From the NCBI GenBank assembly GCA_023897205.1, contig JAHWDD010000013.1, positions 186,001-250,000 of the forward strand: a DNA stretch of 64,000 nucleotides, in the 5' to 3' direction. Numbering within the stretch: position 1 is the stretch's first letter; the number at the start of each line of letters is the position of its first letter. The notes beneath the pieces are model-generated. The model saw only the letters and a list, made by a program, of their open reading frames with translations, was not told where the DNA came from and made no database searches. The DNA comes from Exophiala sp. HKRS030. Lineage: Eukaryota; Ascomycota; Eurotiomycetes; Chaetothyriales; Herpotrichiellaceae. Of the stretch, positions 32,934-45,149 are shown one piece after another. The position numbers were made by a program, and so were the translations under genes.

Positions 32934-34682
32934 ATGTCATCCTCGAAATCCTCCGATCGAGCAGGAATCTGGTCCTACGTTCCTTTCGGTTCATCTCCCA
33001 GACGTCGCTCCGTATCCAGTGGCCTCCCACTGAGACATTCGGCCAACGGCAGCGCAGACAATAACAATACACCCTGGGACCCTTTCGAGAAATCAGGCCG
33101 CCAGACCAGAGGTAGTAGCGGCGGCATCGGCGGCCAGAAATTCAACCTGGAGTCTCTACAGCAAGCCTGGATGACTCAAAGTCGGCAGGCAAGATACCTC
33201 AAGACAGGGGGCGTTCTAGCCTTGATATTGTTTTTATACCTGTTCCTGTCGGGCGGCGGTAGCGGTTATGGCTCGAGAACGAGCAACATATACACTCCAG
33301 AGAACTCACCGACCACGAAATGTACAAAGCCTCACGATCTCTCGAAACCACTCGTTCAGTATGCCATCATGATCGATGCGGGAAGCACGGGCAGTAGAAT
33401 TCACGTGTACAAGTTCAACAATTGCGGACCTACGCCAGAGTTGGAAAATGAGGAGTTCAAAATGACGGAAAAGAAGCCCGGTGGTTCAGGTTTGAGTTCG
33501 TTCAAGACAGACGCCGAAGGCGCAGCGAAGAGCCTGGATCCTTTGATGCAGGTTGCCCTGGACTCGGTCCCCAAGGAGTACAAGTCCTGCACTCCAATCG
33601 CGGTCAAAGCCACGGCTGGTCTGCGATTACTCGGTGACGAAATGAGCGAGAAGATTCTCTCCGCCGTGAGGACGCGTCTGGAGACAGTCTACCCATTCCC
33701 GGTCGTCTCCAAGGAGAAGGGTGGTGTCGAAATCATGAAGGGAGAGGACGAAGGTGTATTTGCCTGGATCACGACCAACTATCTTCTAGGCAAGATTGGA
33801 GGACCCGACGAGACACCCACGGCGGCCGTTTTCGATCTCGGTGGCGGTTCGACCCAGATCGTCTTCCAGCCGACTTTTAAGAACAGTCCTCATGGAGGCA
33901 TGCCCCCGAAGATGGCCGAAGGTGACCACAAGTACAATCTGAGATTTGGCGGACGGGAGTTCGAATTGTACCAGCACTCGCATCTCGGCTATGGTCTCAT
34001 GTCTGCACGCAAGGCTTTACACGCATCCGTGCTAGATAAGATGCACAAGCAGAACCCCAGTTCGAAGGAATGGCTCTCCAAACCCATCCCCAACCACTGC
34101 ATCACCCCTGGCTCCCAGAAGAAAGTGGACGTGACGATGCCAGATGATCACGCACTGGCGGGTGACCACACTGTCATCATGGAAGGACCCAAGGATGCAT
34201 TACCGGCCCAGTGCCGTGCGTTGGCCGAGGGCATTCTCTACAAGGACAAGGAATGCTCCGTGGCTCCGTGCTCGTTCAACGGTGTTCATCAACCGTCTCT
34301 AGAAAAGACCTTTTCTCGCGAAGACGTCTACATCTTTTCGTACTTCTACGACCGCACTCATGACCTGGGTATGCCCGAGTCTTTCACGCTCCGGGAACTT
34401 CACGACCTCACGGACAGGGTGTGCGGTGGAGAAAAGCACTGGGACGCATTCACTAGCATCGAAGGTGCCTTGGCCGATTTGCGCGATCGACCCGAGTGGT
34501 GTCTAGATCTCAACTTTATGACCGCTCTGTTGCACACGGGTTACGAAATGCCCATTGATCGCGAGGTCAAGATTGCAAAGAAGATCAAGGGTAATGAGTT
34601 GGGATGGTGTCTGGGTGCGAGTCTACCGTTGCTCGAGCCCGGAAGTGGTTGGGAGTGTAGGATTCAAGAAGTCGTCTCATGA
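32934..34682 (+). CDS. GDA1: Golgi guanosine-diphosphatase (GDA1/CD39 family)
   Basis: Apyrase-family enzyme that splits GDP made by mannosyltransferases and so sustains GDP-mannose import into the Golgi. 582 aa, single exon. The frame is open for 91 codons before the chosen ATG, but that part is a CT-rich leader. It is a type II membrane protein: a Ser/Arg-rich tail of about 85 residues, a single helix (VLALILFLYLFLSG), then the lumenal enzyme. The four apyrase regions are in order: DAGSTGSRIHVYKF, VKATAGLRLLG, EGVFAWITTNYLLGKIG and FDLGGGSTQIVFQ. Length and order agree with fungal Gda1. Confidence 0.94.
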   Translation: MSSSKSSDRAGIWSYVPFGSSPRRRSVSSGLPLRHSANGSADNNNTPWDPFEKSGRQTRGSSGGIGGQKFNLESLQQAWMTQSRQARYLKTGGVLALILFLYLFLSGGGSGYGSRTSNIYTPENSPTTKCTKPHDLSKPLVQYAIMIDAGSTGSRIHVYKFNNCGPTPELENEEFKMTEKKPGGSGLSSFKTDAEGAAKSLDPLMQVALDSVPKEYKSCTPIAVKATAGLRLLGDEMSEKILSAVRTRLETVYPFPVVSKEKGGVEIMKGEDEGVFAWITTNYLLGKIGGPDETPTAAVFDLGGGSTQIVFQPTFKNSPHGGMPPKMAEGDHKYNLRFGGREFELYQHSHLGYGLMSARKALHASVLDKMHKQNPSSKEWLSKPIPNHCITPGSQKKVDVTMPDDHALAGDHTVIMEGPKDALPAQCRALAEGILYKDKECSVAPCSFNGVHQPSLEKTFSREDVYIFSYFYDRTHDLGMPESFTLRELHDLTDRVCGGEKHWDAFTSIEGALADLRDRPEWCLDLNFMTALLHTGYEMPIDREVKIAKKIKGNELGWCLGASLPLLEPGSGWECRIQEVVS

Positions 34683-35951
34683 GTACGAGCTTTGGCTTGT
34701 GTCCGGGGTTTCGGGGTTTCTGTGTAAATGTAAATGACTTTGACTTCGACTTGATAAAAGACTCATTATGATTCCATTAGAGGAAAGAGTGGGCGCAAAT
34801 GCAGGGGAAGGTCGAGACCAACAGCGACAGCGAGAGCGCGTGTGTTGTAAAGGTGCGGTTGCATACATGATTCAGGTACATTACATTTGTTGGCCATGGG
34901 TGAAAGGGGTTGCTGGTCATGGGACAGGAGTTCATGGGGGTCATAGACATGATTCAGAATCAATTAAAGGTTCGTGATACAGTGAATACGTGACGATCAT
35001 GGCTACCTCGAAAGGAGTGGCAAGTGTCGCATAAAAAAAGCAGCATCAATCTATCGCAGCCTCGGAGGCGACTTGTATGACAAGTTTCGAGTCAACATGC
35101 AAGGCCCGTCCCCCTGTTCAGTTGCGTCTTGATTTCTCGCGCAAATGTTCAGCCTGACTGCGCACACCACCATGTACAAACTGCGCCAAAACGCAGCGCA
35201 GTGGACGTCGCCTTTGCTGCCTCCATGCCTAAGATGCGAGTCTTCTGGGTAGCGTCTGTCAAAGAACGTGGTCAAACCGTTCCACATTCCTCACGATGCG
35301 CCTCTAGGAGCACAAGGACGATGGCAACTTCCGTCTTACCGAGAATCTCCTCGATGAAGATATCTCCCGACGTCCATGTGCGATTCTTTCGTATAGATGG
35401 GGAAAGGTGAATGAGGAGGTGACGTATGAAGACATTCAGAATAGGTCTGGCCGAGACAAAGCTGGTTACAAGAAGATTCTTACATTAATTCTACACTCAT
35501 ATAATATATTACTGGAATATTGAAAAAGATATCCTTCTCAATAGTGTTGACAATCCGACAACTGTTCTAGCGAATTAAGTCGACGAAACATAACGATAGA
35601 AGCACTGAGCAAGACGGAGGACGGAGGTCCGTCTCTTGGTGTCGTTAAAATCTCCCGTGCCAACGATACTCCCTCCCTGAGACAAGATACCATAACAGCG
35701 CCAAGTACGGAGTATGGGAAGGGTTGTTATCTAAGTTGGTTAACCTGGGGCGCTGGTGTCGGAGGCGCTCTGCCGCCCTGAGCAGGGTCTCAGTGACCCT
35801 GGAGCTCGGCTACTTCATTACCCAGCTCGATGTCCTGTCTCCCGTCGACAATTTCCTTCGCCGTCACCACCCACATCTCCTGCCCGCGGGAACTCTGCAA
35901 GGTACCTTTATTTCGCATCTTGAAGCTATTCGCTCTTTAAGCGCTATTTTG
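34683..35951. other. Intergenic, 1.27 kb
   Basis: It lies between GDA1-like and the first Zn2Cys6 gene, on the border where core genes give way to accessory genes. TACGGAGTA lies at 35706-35714, 238 bp before the regulator's start codon. No gene or RNA recognised. Confidence 0.5.
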
Positions 35952-37832
35952 ATGACATCTGTAGCTCTACCACAAAAGAGGGCCCGCTCACGTCGAGGGT
36001 GCTGGACCTGTCGGCAGAAGAAGGTCAAATGTGGCGAGGAGTGGCCCCGCTGCGAGCGGTGTGAGAGATTGGGAAGATTTTGCGACTACGAACCTCGGGC
36101 ACGCAAAAGATACACCAGAAAGAAGGTGCCGGCACACCTCACTCCTGAGGAGGCCGACGTTGAATCAACTCTGCCTCAACATCAATCTTCATCGCCTGAC
36201 ATCGGCTTGCAGAGCGTGCGTCTGGCTTCGGTGCCAGATGTAGAAGCGCGCGGTAGGACTGTACGCCAGCCCTTTCAAGTCTTTCAAGGAGATGCCGGAA
36301 GAGGAGAAGAATGCAACACGGAGCGGGACCATGAGGAGGAATCGAGTGCCTTTGCAACCCCCGATCCCCGAGTGTTCCCTTGTGAGGAAGGTCAGGTGGT
36401 CGGTGACGATTGGCTTCCCACCGCTTATTCTGCAACATTATCACATTCCGACCATGCGGCGATTGAATACTTCCGTTTTGTATTCTCGCCGACCCAAGAC
36501 ACCAAAGACCCTCTCTTCTCGGTGCCTGCGATCTTGTGGAGGCTCGCTAAGCAAAATGATATGGTGCTGCACATGATTTGTGCTTTAGGCGCCAAGGAGC
36601 TCAACTGTCTAAAGGGAACTAGGGGGCAGACGGACAAGACAGGAGCAGGGAAAGAGTCTGGAGAGCAAGCCCACTCTCCGCAGTCCCAGATTGCCGAACA
36701 TTACGGAGCTGCACTGCATCTGCTGGCAACCGCCATCCAAAGAATCGTGGAGATGGTGGAGCTTGACTACATACTTGCCACACTCTGGCTCATGATTGTA
36801 TACGAGCAAAAGTTTGGCGACGGCTGCGGATCGGGGCTGATGATCCACCTGAAAGGGGTGGGGACCTTGGTGCAAAGCCGCTTACAGAACATTGGCCTCA
36901 TAGTCGACCAAAGCAGACCCTGCGTTGTGGTCGAAGCGGCGGAAGCCATGGCGGGCCCGCAAGGCTGTGTTCCTGAAGCCCGGTGGCAAATATCTGGCTT
37001 TTCATCCCGCATGCTTGTGTGGATCTCCCATCTCGACGGGGCCGCTGCGCTCAATGGCCTGGGAGGAGGACTCAATCAACTTCTAGGCGAAGTAATGGTA
37101 GGTCTGGCTGAGGACGAAGCCATGTCGCTGATTGAAGGCTTCCGGACGATCCACAAACATTCCCACGCTGCGTTCCGGGAGACTTGGGGCACGTCGTACC
37201 CACAGACCCAGCTCCTTGAAGACCTGGAGATCCGTCAGATGTTTTATCTCTATGGAGAGTGCGGACAGCTGCGTTACTTGCTGAGTCTGGCTGCCGAGGC
37301 GAATTGGCGTGACGTTCCTGAGTCCCGAGGCTATCTGGAACGAGTGGCACACGCACTAAACGAGGTCGCCTTGAGGTACGCTGACATTCTTGAAACGGCC
37401 AGCGCTCTCGATTTGCTTGAAGGATGCTTCAGGCGTCGATATGTAACAAACATCCGCTTCGTTGTGGCCCAGTACAACGCCGTACTTCTGTCTTTCTTTC
37501 GAATCACGAGGCGCTGCGCACCGTTGAACGAGCGACAGCGAGCGGCGTTGCGCGTCATCCTGGACCTTGCTCATCAGGCATGCAGTGATTCAGGAGAGGT
37601 TGCAATGCACCATTTCACCTGGCCATTATTTGTTGCTGCTATGGAATCGGACGATCCCGTCCACCGGGCCTGGATCTTGGATAGATTTCAAATCCTGTCC
37701 ACACAGGGGCAGAATTATCATCGGGCAAATGAAGCCCTCAAGACTGCATTTGCCGAGCAGCGGATGAATGAGAGACGTGTGAGCTTCTTGGAGTTGGTCC
37801 GGAGGGATGACCTCGATCGGTTCGTGATTTGA
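35952..37832 (+). CDS. Zn2Cys6 transcription factor A
   Basis: Fungal binuclear zinc cluster activator or repressor, nuclear. 626 aa, single exon. The frame is open upstream from 35724, but the ATG at 35952 places the zinc cluster at residues about 17-44 as usual. The cluster is CWTCRQKKVKC, then six residues to C, ERC, and six to the last C. A basic linker (RARKRYTRKKV) follows. The middle contains the fungal transcription factor domain type of helical sequence (for example RFVVAQYNAVLLSFFRI). The gene stands at the left edge of an esterase, DUF1479 and permease group that it may control, which is inference from position. Confidence 0.9.
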   Translation: MTSVALPQKRARSRRGCWTCRQKKVKCGEEWPRCERCERLGRFCDYEPRARKRYTRKKVPAHLTPEEADVESTLPQHQSSSPDIGLQSVRLASVPDVEARGRTVRQPFQVFQGDAGRGEECNTERDHEEESSAFATPDPRVFPCEEGQVVGDDWLPTAYSATLSHSDHAAIEYFRFVFSPTQDTKDPLFSVPAILWRLAKQNDMVLHMICALGAKELNCLKGTRGQTDKTGAGKESGEQAHSPQSQIAEHYGAALHLLATAIQRIVEMVELDYILATLWLMIVYEQKFGDGCGSGLMIHLKGVGTLVQSRLQNIGLIVDQSRPCVVVEAAEAMAGPQGCVPEARWQISGFSSRMLVWISHLDGAAALNGLGGGLNQLLGEVMVGLAEDEAMSLIEGFRTIHKHSHAAFRETWGTSYPQTQLLEDLEIRQMFYLYGECGQLRYLLSLAAEANWRDVPESRGYLERVAHALNEVALRYADILETASALDLLEGCFRRRYVTNIRFVVAQYNAVLLSFFRITRRCAPLNERQRAALRVILDLAHQACSDSGEVAMHHFTWPLFVAAMESDDPVHRAWILDRFQILSTQGQNYHRANEALKTAFAEQRMNERRVSFLELVRRDDLDRFVI

Positions 37833-38336
37833 TTAGCTCGGGACTTGGGCTAGTGTGAGACTGCCACGGATAGTAATGCCAGCAAGAGTAATTGTCGAAG
37901 ACTTTTAACCGACTTGTAGAACAGTAATGAATCTTGGCCAGAGGGCCTTCTATACGTACTAAGCCGAAGCCGATCATCTAAAGATACCGGAACTTCGCAT
38001 AGCTTGCCAGGGGTATTAGCCGACCCTACGGATCCTCTTGGGGAAATGTGGTAGTCTGGTGGAGTCCGCGTTCCTCTTAGACAAATGAACAGCCGAGCAA
38101 ACACAGTGACCAACAAACTATTGAGAAAGCCGTGATCAAAATCAGTGTTACAAAAGCATAAAGAGTACCTTGAGCGGCTGTTTTTCCAGATAGCGGTTGT
38201 CCGGATCGTTGCATCTTCGAGATTGCGAAAGGCTGCTCTTGGTCCTTGAATGTCGGCCACCCACGGTGGGGATTGATGAACGAAAACAAACAAGTTGATC
38301 TCGTATGATAACCACTTGGAGAGCCAAGTATCAAGG
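37833..38336. other. Intergenic region
   Basis: 504 bp between two + strand genes. A minus-strand open frame of 147 codons is present without motifs. Confidence 0.5.
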
Positions 38337-39580
38337 ATGGGTGCAGCAAAGGCCTCGATAAACCATCCATCGACATGGGAAAGTTTTGGACGGCTTGATG
38401 ATTATTTTGCACAGGTAAGTTGGGAGACGTCTGGCGATTCGCGAACTGTCTTTCGAGCCATCAGGCAGAAGCTCTAGGTTGATACTTTAGAAGAGTAACA
38501 AAGGACACAGGTCGCGAAAGATTTAGAACATGACCCCAAGCCAGAGCCGTCGCTGGATGGTCTTCCCGATGAACGCATCAAGTGGGAAGCGAAAAGTCGC
38601 CAAGATGCCGACAAGATCCTGGAAACGGTCACGGGTCGAGTTTCGGAGAGAGAGATATTCATTCCCTGCCGCGACGGCCACAAGACTCGTGGCCTCTTGT
38701 ATCGATCCGGGCAGGATTCTGTTGGCGGTAGGCCACTCTTTGTCGTGCTCCATGGAGGCGGGTTCCTCTTCGGTAGCGCGGAGATGGAGTCGCCGCTGTG
38801 CATTCGAGCCGCGCTCGAGTTTGGATGTGTCGCGCTGTCGCTCGAGTATCGTTTGGCCCCGGAGCACAGGTTCCCCCAAGCACATGAGGATGTATGGGAT
38901 GCACTTCAATGGGTGAGTCGGGTCCTTCCACCGGGTCAACCCCCTTCGGATGCTGCTCTGCAGAGTAGTCCCCTTGCCTCGGGGCGGCGCTGACATGCGA
39001 AGCGCAGCTCACATCGAATCCCGCCAGTATCGGGGCCGACTTGACCAAGGGCTTCATCTTGGGAGGGTGTTCGGCAGGAGGCCACATCACCATCCCCTTG
39101 TCACATCGGGCCCGGGACGAAAAGCTCTCCCCGCCACTGACGGGAATCTACCTCAGCGTCACGCCTGCCTTGGCACATCAGGCGGTGCCGGAGAAATACC
39201 GGCCACTGTACAGGAGCCGAGAGCAATTTCGCGACGGCATTTCCTTGGATTTGGCCTCCATCCTCCTCTACGACAAGGCCAGCGAGCCCGACGTATTCTC
39301 ACCACTCTGGAGTCCTTTACTGTGGCCCACCGGGCACGCAAATCTCCCTCCTGCTTACTTTCAGATCTGTGGAGCGGACATGTTGAGGGACGAGGCCCTG
39401 ATATACGAGCGGGAGCTACGGCTGAACGACATCGAGACCAAAGTCGACATCTATCCCGGCCTTCCTCATGTGTTTTGGTATACGCATCCGGATCACCCTG
39501 CAGTTCCAAAGTATCATGAAGATGCGAAGAACGGCATTGGTTGGCTACTTGATCGGAAATGTTCTTCTGGTGGATTGTAA
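38337..39580 (+). CDS. HSL-family alpha/beta hydrolase (esterase)
   Basis: Carboxylic ester hydrolase of the hormone-sensitive lipase group, probably cytosolic, 350 aa from three exons (38337-38414, 38511-38912, 39008-39580). The oxyanion motif HGGGFLFGSAE is in exon 2. The nucleophile elbow is GCSAGG (exon 3, usually GDSAGG), the acid is Asp in CGADMLRDEA, and the base is His in GLPHVFW. LEYRLAPEHRFP is a family hallmark. No signal peptide. The substrate is unknown. It sits between the zinc-cluster regulator and the DUF1479 gene, tail to tail with the latter. Confidence 0.9.
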
Positions 39581-39837
39581 AATGATACGATGGATCAAGG
39601 GTGAATCAATGGCTCATGGAAAAGTAGGATACCCATCTGTGCAATGGTGCATACTTTCTGCTCCAGATGGAATCAGGAGGCCAAACACTATTAGAGATGT
39701 TGACGAGATCGTCTGAATGGAAAAAGCTTGAAAATACAGATGACGGAGAAATCCACACAACGATTAGCATACATTCACATAAGTTGGCCCGGGGAGTTGA
39801 CGACTGGCAGGCATTGAAGCCTTATGGATTCCGACTT

Positions 39838-41348
39838 TTACAACCCCAAGACTTCATTTGCCAACACCCTCATTCTTTTTTGTCCCTCTGTCAGCCCTTC
39901 GGCATCCTCATCCAGCGCCAAAAATCCCATTGCCCTCAATCCATCGTCGCATAGAATGTTCTCCAAGCGCGCACCGCAGTCCTCGTGCTGGTTTTCCACC
40001 TCATACCCTTCTTGTAGCCTCTCAAAGTCACGCGGCGGTACGCCTTTCAGGAATGCTTCCCGGGTGCTGAGCAGAGAGTCGAGATTGTACGGCGTCAGAG
40101 GATTGCATGCGTTGTAGAAGACGGTGGAGTCGTTCTCTCCCGGATTGGTGGAATCCACGCCGTGGACCAAATCACAGTGCCAGAAGACATAGTCACCCGG
40201 CTTGACGGGAGGGATCCCGATCAGGGCCCGGTCGAGGGCCAGGTGAGGGTGGTGTTCGGGGCTCGGGAAGAACTGCGTGCTCCCGGGAGTGGCGCCCGGG
40301 AATGTGGGTTGGGATTCGTCAAACTCGCCGTCGACGAAAAGAGGCTTGAGGAGCAGGTATGCCACGGACGCCTTGAGGCTGGGAAGGAGGCGCAGCGTGC
40401 CCTCGCCGGTGTTGGTGTGCGACAGGGACATCCAGCCTTGGAGACTTCTCCAGGCCGAGCAAGACGTCTCGTTGGCGTACAGGTCGCTGCGGGCGTTGAG
40501 GCGTTCGTCTGCCGCCCATCCATCCCAATCTTGCCATCGACCTTCGAAGATGGCGGCGTAGTTGCGCCGGTAAGCCTCGTCTTCCCAGCGTTCGGTCCCG
40601 CCACTGTCGAGGTGAGGCTTCAGGGGAAATTGGTCGGGGTCGTCGGACGGCTGGCGGATCCGGATCCGGTCTGGATACACGACCTGCGTACCGAGATCGA
40701 TCGGCAGTGACGGGTCGGAGACGTACCACAATCGAGACACGCTGTTCATTGCTTCCAGGACTGCTGGGTGTGACCGAATCTGGACCTGAGGCTCGGTCCA
40801 GTAGACGTTCCACCCGGCGGGTTTGTTGAAAGGGACACCGCCTACTCCGGGGTGGCGATGAACGTAATCCTTGAGCTTGGCTCCCCATTCAACTGCTTGC
40901 TCTTCGGGAACAACATTGCGCAGGATCACGCAGCCTCTGTCTCGGACAAGGTCGGCAAAATCTGGAGGAAGATCGCCCCCTGTGAATCATGTCATGAGTT
41001 TCTGAGGTGGCTGGCCAGTCGGATTCGCCCTTTTTTCAGGAGAGGCACGCTTACCATTCTTTCGCAAATCTTCGAAGTCAATCTCAGGAACCATAAAGGG
41101 CCCGGAATTCTGAATACGTTTGACTTCCGAGCTCAGGACATCGAGAAGGCGTCCGTACGATTCAATTACTTTCTGCTTGTTTTCCGTCTTGACAAGGGAC
41201 GCCTTGAGCACTGCAAATCGCCGGTCAAGCAAAGGCAACCTGTACCTCCATGTCAGCCAACAAGCCGTCTGAAGCGGTCGTAATAAACATACTGGGAAGT
41301 CTTCTGAACAGTCGTAAGGATTTGGGTAGTAGCATTGCCGGAAGACAT
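39838..41348 (-). CDS. DUF1479 protein, Fe(II)/2-oxoglutarate oxygenase-like
   Basis: Protein of the DUF1479 (YbiU-like) family, which has the double-stranded beta-helix fold of non-haem iron oxygenases. Three exons (41348-41293, 41245-41055, 40979-39838), giving 462 aa. Splice phases and frame agree throughout. A likely iron triad is His-x-Asp in KPHLDSGG (about residue 255) and a distal His in HCDLVHGVD. A downstream Arg (STREAF or PPRDFE) might hold 2-oxoglutarate. GWMSLSHTNTGEGTLRLLPS is characteristic of the family. No reaction is established for most members, so oxygenase activity is inference. The upstream side is a 2 kb gene-free stretch. Confidence 0.88.
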
Positions 41349-43329
41349 GGCTGTCGATACTTGTGGATGGTTCTGGTGCAATTATTGGTAGCTTTGACAT
41401 CTCGAGGCTACTGAAGGGCGAGATAATAGAATATACATGTGGATTGATACTGCCTTTATGTGTACCAGAAGCATCTGTGTTTGGTTTGCCGTCCGAAGTA
41501 TCCTTTGTTGGGGAATTTCGTCCTCGAGCAACCTTAGCGGAGTGGACTTTGAGAAGTTGCCAATTGTTTGTCTTTTGGCTCGGATTGACCGCCCCAGAGG
41601 AACCTTTGACCGACGAAGATATAACCCAGCGGGCTCACCAGGCCAAGCTCGCTTAATTCCAGGTGTAGACGACAAAAAGCCGACCAATACTGAGGCTCGG
41701 CAATTTGGGCCCACATTTTCATCCCGTGCGTGGCAAGCTAGTGTGACCTTCTTCATGCCCTGGCATATCCTCCGTCGCACGTAGACTTCACTCTCTACAC
41801 CCAGCAATCATGAAACGATTGTTACTTGTCTAACTTTGTTGATCTTGAATGGCCCTTATCCGACACACTGCCGCCACGCAAGCTTTGAAGGTGTAGTCTC
41901 GACCCGCCAGGATCGACGAGCAATGTGAGTTCGCTTCCACCTGCCTGGGGCCCCAATGCCCGAAACCTGGGGTTGAGGTTTCGTAGGCATGAAAGAAGAA
42001 GCCTCACTTTTACACCTTGCTACAGATTTGTGAGTTGACCTGTAACAAACGGGCGAGCGAGGATTCATCTTTCGAGCAACCCCTGCTCTCCTGCGAAGAC
42101 AAGGAGACCGAGAACCATCAACAGCCATGTAACTGCCTAAGAGGGTCCGGGATATGGATCTGGTCAAGGACATGAACGGGCCACTATTTTGGTATGCATT
42201 GTCAGCTGCACTGAGTTATGCCTACCTCGGGCTGCGAAAATGCGAGCAAAGGAGGCATACTAACAGCTTCCTATATGGGCGGAATTTCGTCCGGAATCGG
42301 TTGGAATAACTCTTCTTTTGACCATAGGAGAAACACCTGACACGACCAGAATATTTTCATACATGTCAAGCTATCGGATCCTCTGCTTCCAGGCTCTCAG
42401 ATTTGAGGATGTCTTCAAGCTCAACGTAATTTTCATGCTTGAGATGATCTTGTCGTGCGCCTGCGTCTTTTCATCTCGCTGATCGCTGCGGTCGAAGACT
42501 GACCCTCACCATTACCGCGTTTCAGATAGTGTCAACTATCCATAACGAATGAACGAGTCTGGCTCTAATCACTGAGATGCCGTTCTCTGTCTAGTTGTAT
42601 AGTAAAAAGGAGCGTCAATCTTTCTCGAATTGTGGCGGTTCTCGTTGTCGTATTGACCATCGCATAGGGCCTAGTTAACGCTCGACAAACTACCTCATCA
42701 ATAAGAAGTGCTCTTCCAGGGCCACTATAATATAAAAGAGTGACTTCACACGGCGTTAAAAGGAGCCTGCTGAGACTAGTGTAAGGTCTCGACTTGCGCT
42801 GAAGGGAGTACTCCGCGGGACGCTATCTCTTCCCGTTCAATAGATCCGAACAAAGGGAGGCACCTCAAGGCCATCATTCACTGACCAGAATCTTATCTTT
42901 ATCTCTCACTCGCCCTTGATTAAACTTACTGGAGCATAGCCACTCAATATCTTGAATGTAAAATGGGCAAAGTGATGTGTAACGCATGCTTGTAAAACTC
43001 GTGTCTAGAGACATATAAACCCACGTAACGGCAGCTGGCTCTCATTGCTAGGAATATAACGGGTAAGCATCAGAACAGCAGGCCTCCCCGGGATGGAATT
43101 ACAAAGATTCACTATCGAATGAATGCCAGATACTCACAGCATAATTTTGATATCGAAAAAATCAGACTGTAGCGTAACATTGCTGGTCACAAAGCGTTAA
43201 TAGCCACTTTGCTTGCTAAGCCATATCGACAAAGTAGACAACTTCACAGAATGGTGTTTACTCAAAAGAGGGATTCCTGCGAGTTTCCAGCAACTCATGC
43301 CACCTCCTTGGTAGCGAGAATTTCGCTCG
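41349..43329. other. Gene-poor 2 kb interval inside the accessory cluster
   Basis: Frames of about 100-140 codons cross it on both strands, but none has a motif or consistent splicing. It holds the promoter of the DUF1479 gene and the 3' end of the permease. No transposon ends or RNA gene seen. Confidence 0.45.
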
Positions 43330-45149
43330 TTAAGCGTTACCTGTCTCTTTGACAGTGACCAGATGCAGATCCTTTGTCTGGCTATGCATCTCAAGCTGAG
43401 ACTCTTGAGCTCCATAGCTGGCTGCCTTGTATTTCCTAAACTGCCACACAGACACCTTTTCATGGAATAGCTCATCAAGCTCTTCCAAACTGCGGAAGCC
43501 TGTTTCTGGCAGATAGAATAGAGCCCAAACAAATGCGGAAATGGAGAAGGCCCCCCAAAGAAAGGCTATACGCGGTCCGAGGTCGCCCTGTCCCGGATCC
43601 TGAATGTAGGGGCTTATAAATGTAATGAGGATTGAGGTCGAAAAGCCGCTGATCGTAGCGATTGTGATCGTTTTTTCTCTGAGTTGCAAGGTGGAAACCT
43701 CAGCGGTAACAATCCACACGCTGCGTTGATGTTAGTATGATAACACCATCTTTCAGGAATGGAATGACTCGTACCAACTGCTCCAAGCAACAGTCATTAC
43801 GATGTCCCAAACGAATAGGCATGCCAGTGCTCCCTGCCGGTAAGCCTGAGTATGTGCCTTGCTGGAACCTGCGAGTCCGCCTACAGCGAACATACAAGTG
43901 GCCAGAACGACTGTAGATCCCGTCATGATCCACCGACGGCCAAAGCGATCGGGGATATAAAAAGCGAAAGCCGCTGACATGCAAAAGGTAAACAAGTACA
44001 GAACGACAACCTTGTATACGTCTTCGACACCCATACTCTGAACAAAGAGCACAATATACGAACCGACAAACGAGTTACCCTGTGCTTGCTGGAAACATTG
44101 TACACCAGTTGCAATCAGCGTTCGGCGGAGATTGGAGCCCCTGTATTCTTGTCAGCGTTCCGACCGTTCACAATGAGGGGGCCAAGGGGATCATCGCGAA
44201 GGAGCAGGACTACCTGAAGCATTCCAGCCAACCGCTGCTGAAGTGGGTTTTATTTTCCTCTTCCGCAGCCACGAGTAACTGCACCTCATGTGTGATCACA
44301 TCCCGTGAAACGTATGGGCGGAGGATCGCTAAGTTCTTCTGAGCTTCGGTCTCACGGGATTTTCCAATAAGCCAACGAGGGCTCTCCACAATGAAGAAGG
44401 ATCCAATCGCGAACACGAGGGCGAGAGGGACTTGGATGAGCAGAACCAGCCTATACGCCCACTGGTCTGTTCGAGTATTCATCCCCCAGTTGATAGTGCC
44501 GACAAGAACAGCGCCGATTCCAATCGAGAATTGATAGACATTGATCAGCGATCCACGGAGACGCAGTGGCGCTACTTCGGCGAGATAGACCGGGAGTGTA
44601 TTAGCGAGGAGTCCAAGTGCTGCAGTGTTGATGAAACGTCCAACCATGATCTGCCAGTAGGATGTGATGGCCGTTGTCATGATCAAGCTTCCCACAATGG
44701 ACATGTAAGCCAAATACCGACAGGCTCGGACGCGCCCAATGCGTTTACTGATGAGTCCTGCTAGAAGAGCGCCAATTGCAAGGCCGGCGATAGGTATTCC
44801 ACTACCCGCAGACACCCAGCTCGACGGTAGAATATAGGATTTGGTGTTAGCATCGTAGATGCCGAAGTCTTTCACAAACTGCTGCATGCCGAGCAGCCCG
44901 GACCAGAATCCGTAGTCTAGATTCCATCAGTCTCATGAGCTATAAATGTATCTGGACTTGGACGTCCTTATACGTACCCATACCAAACATGATCGCACCG
45001 AACTGGAAATATCTGTTAGCTCACCTTATTATACCGCGCTGTCATTCTGGCCTCGAAGGACTCACCGAACAGTAGACAGCCACAAACGCCATCCGAGGTC
45101 CCGTGTCCGGAAAGGCAAGCCTTAGGCGACCCTTCAATGATTGTGCCAT
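43330..45149 (-). CDS. MFS sugar-type transporter (maltose permease-like)
   Basis: Sugar porter family permease, 12 helices, plasma membrane, 522 aa. Five exons: 45149-45066, 45002-44978, 44916-44214, 44140-43775 and 43720-43330. The 25-base second exon and both flanking phases fit. Marks are IMFGMDYGFWSG in TM1 (joined by splicing), GRFINTAALGLLANTLPVYLAEVAP, ESPRWLIGKSRE, QCFQQAQGNSFVGSY, FGRRWIM and the terminal PETGFRSLEELDELF. The divergence from hexose carriers and the loop sequences suggest an alpha-glucoside or other glycoside substrate, which is inference. The promoter contains TACTCCGTA at 45263-45271. Confidence 0.9.

Noticed and set aside
36139..36444. Antisense ORFs inside the regulator A gene
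   Set aside because: Mirror frames of a coding sequence with no own motifs. The same holds for the many shadow frames in the alcohol dehydrogenase and esterase genes.
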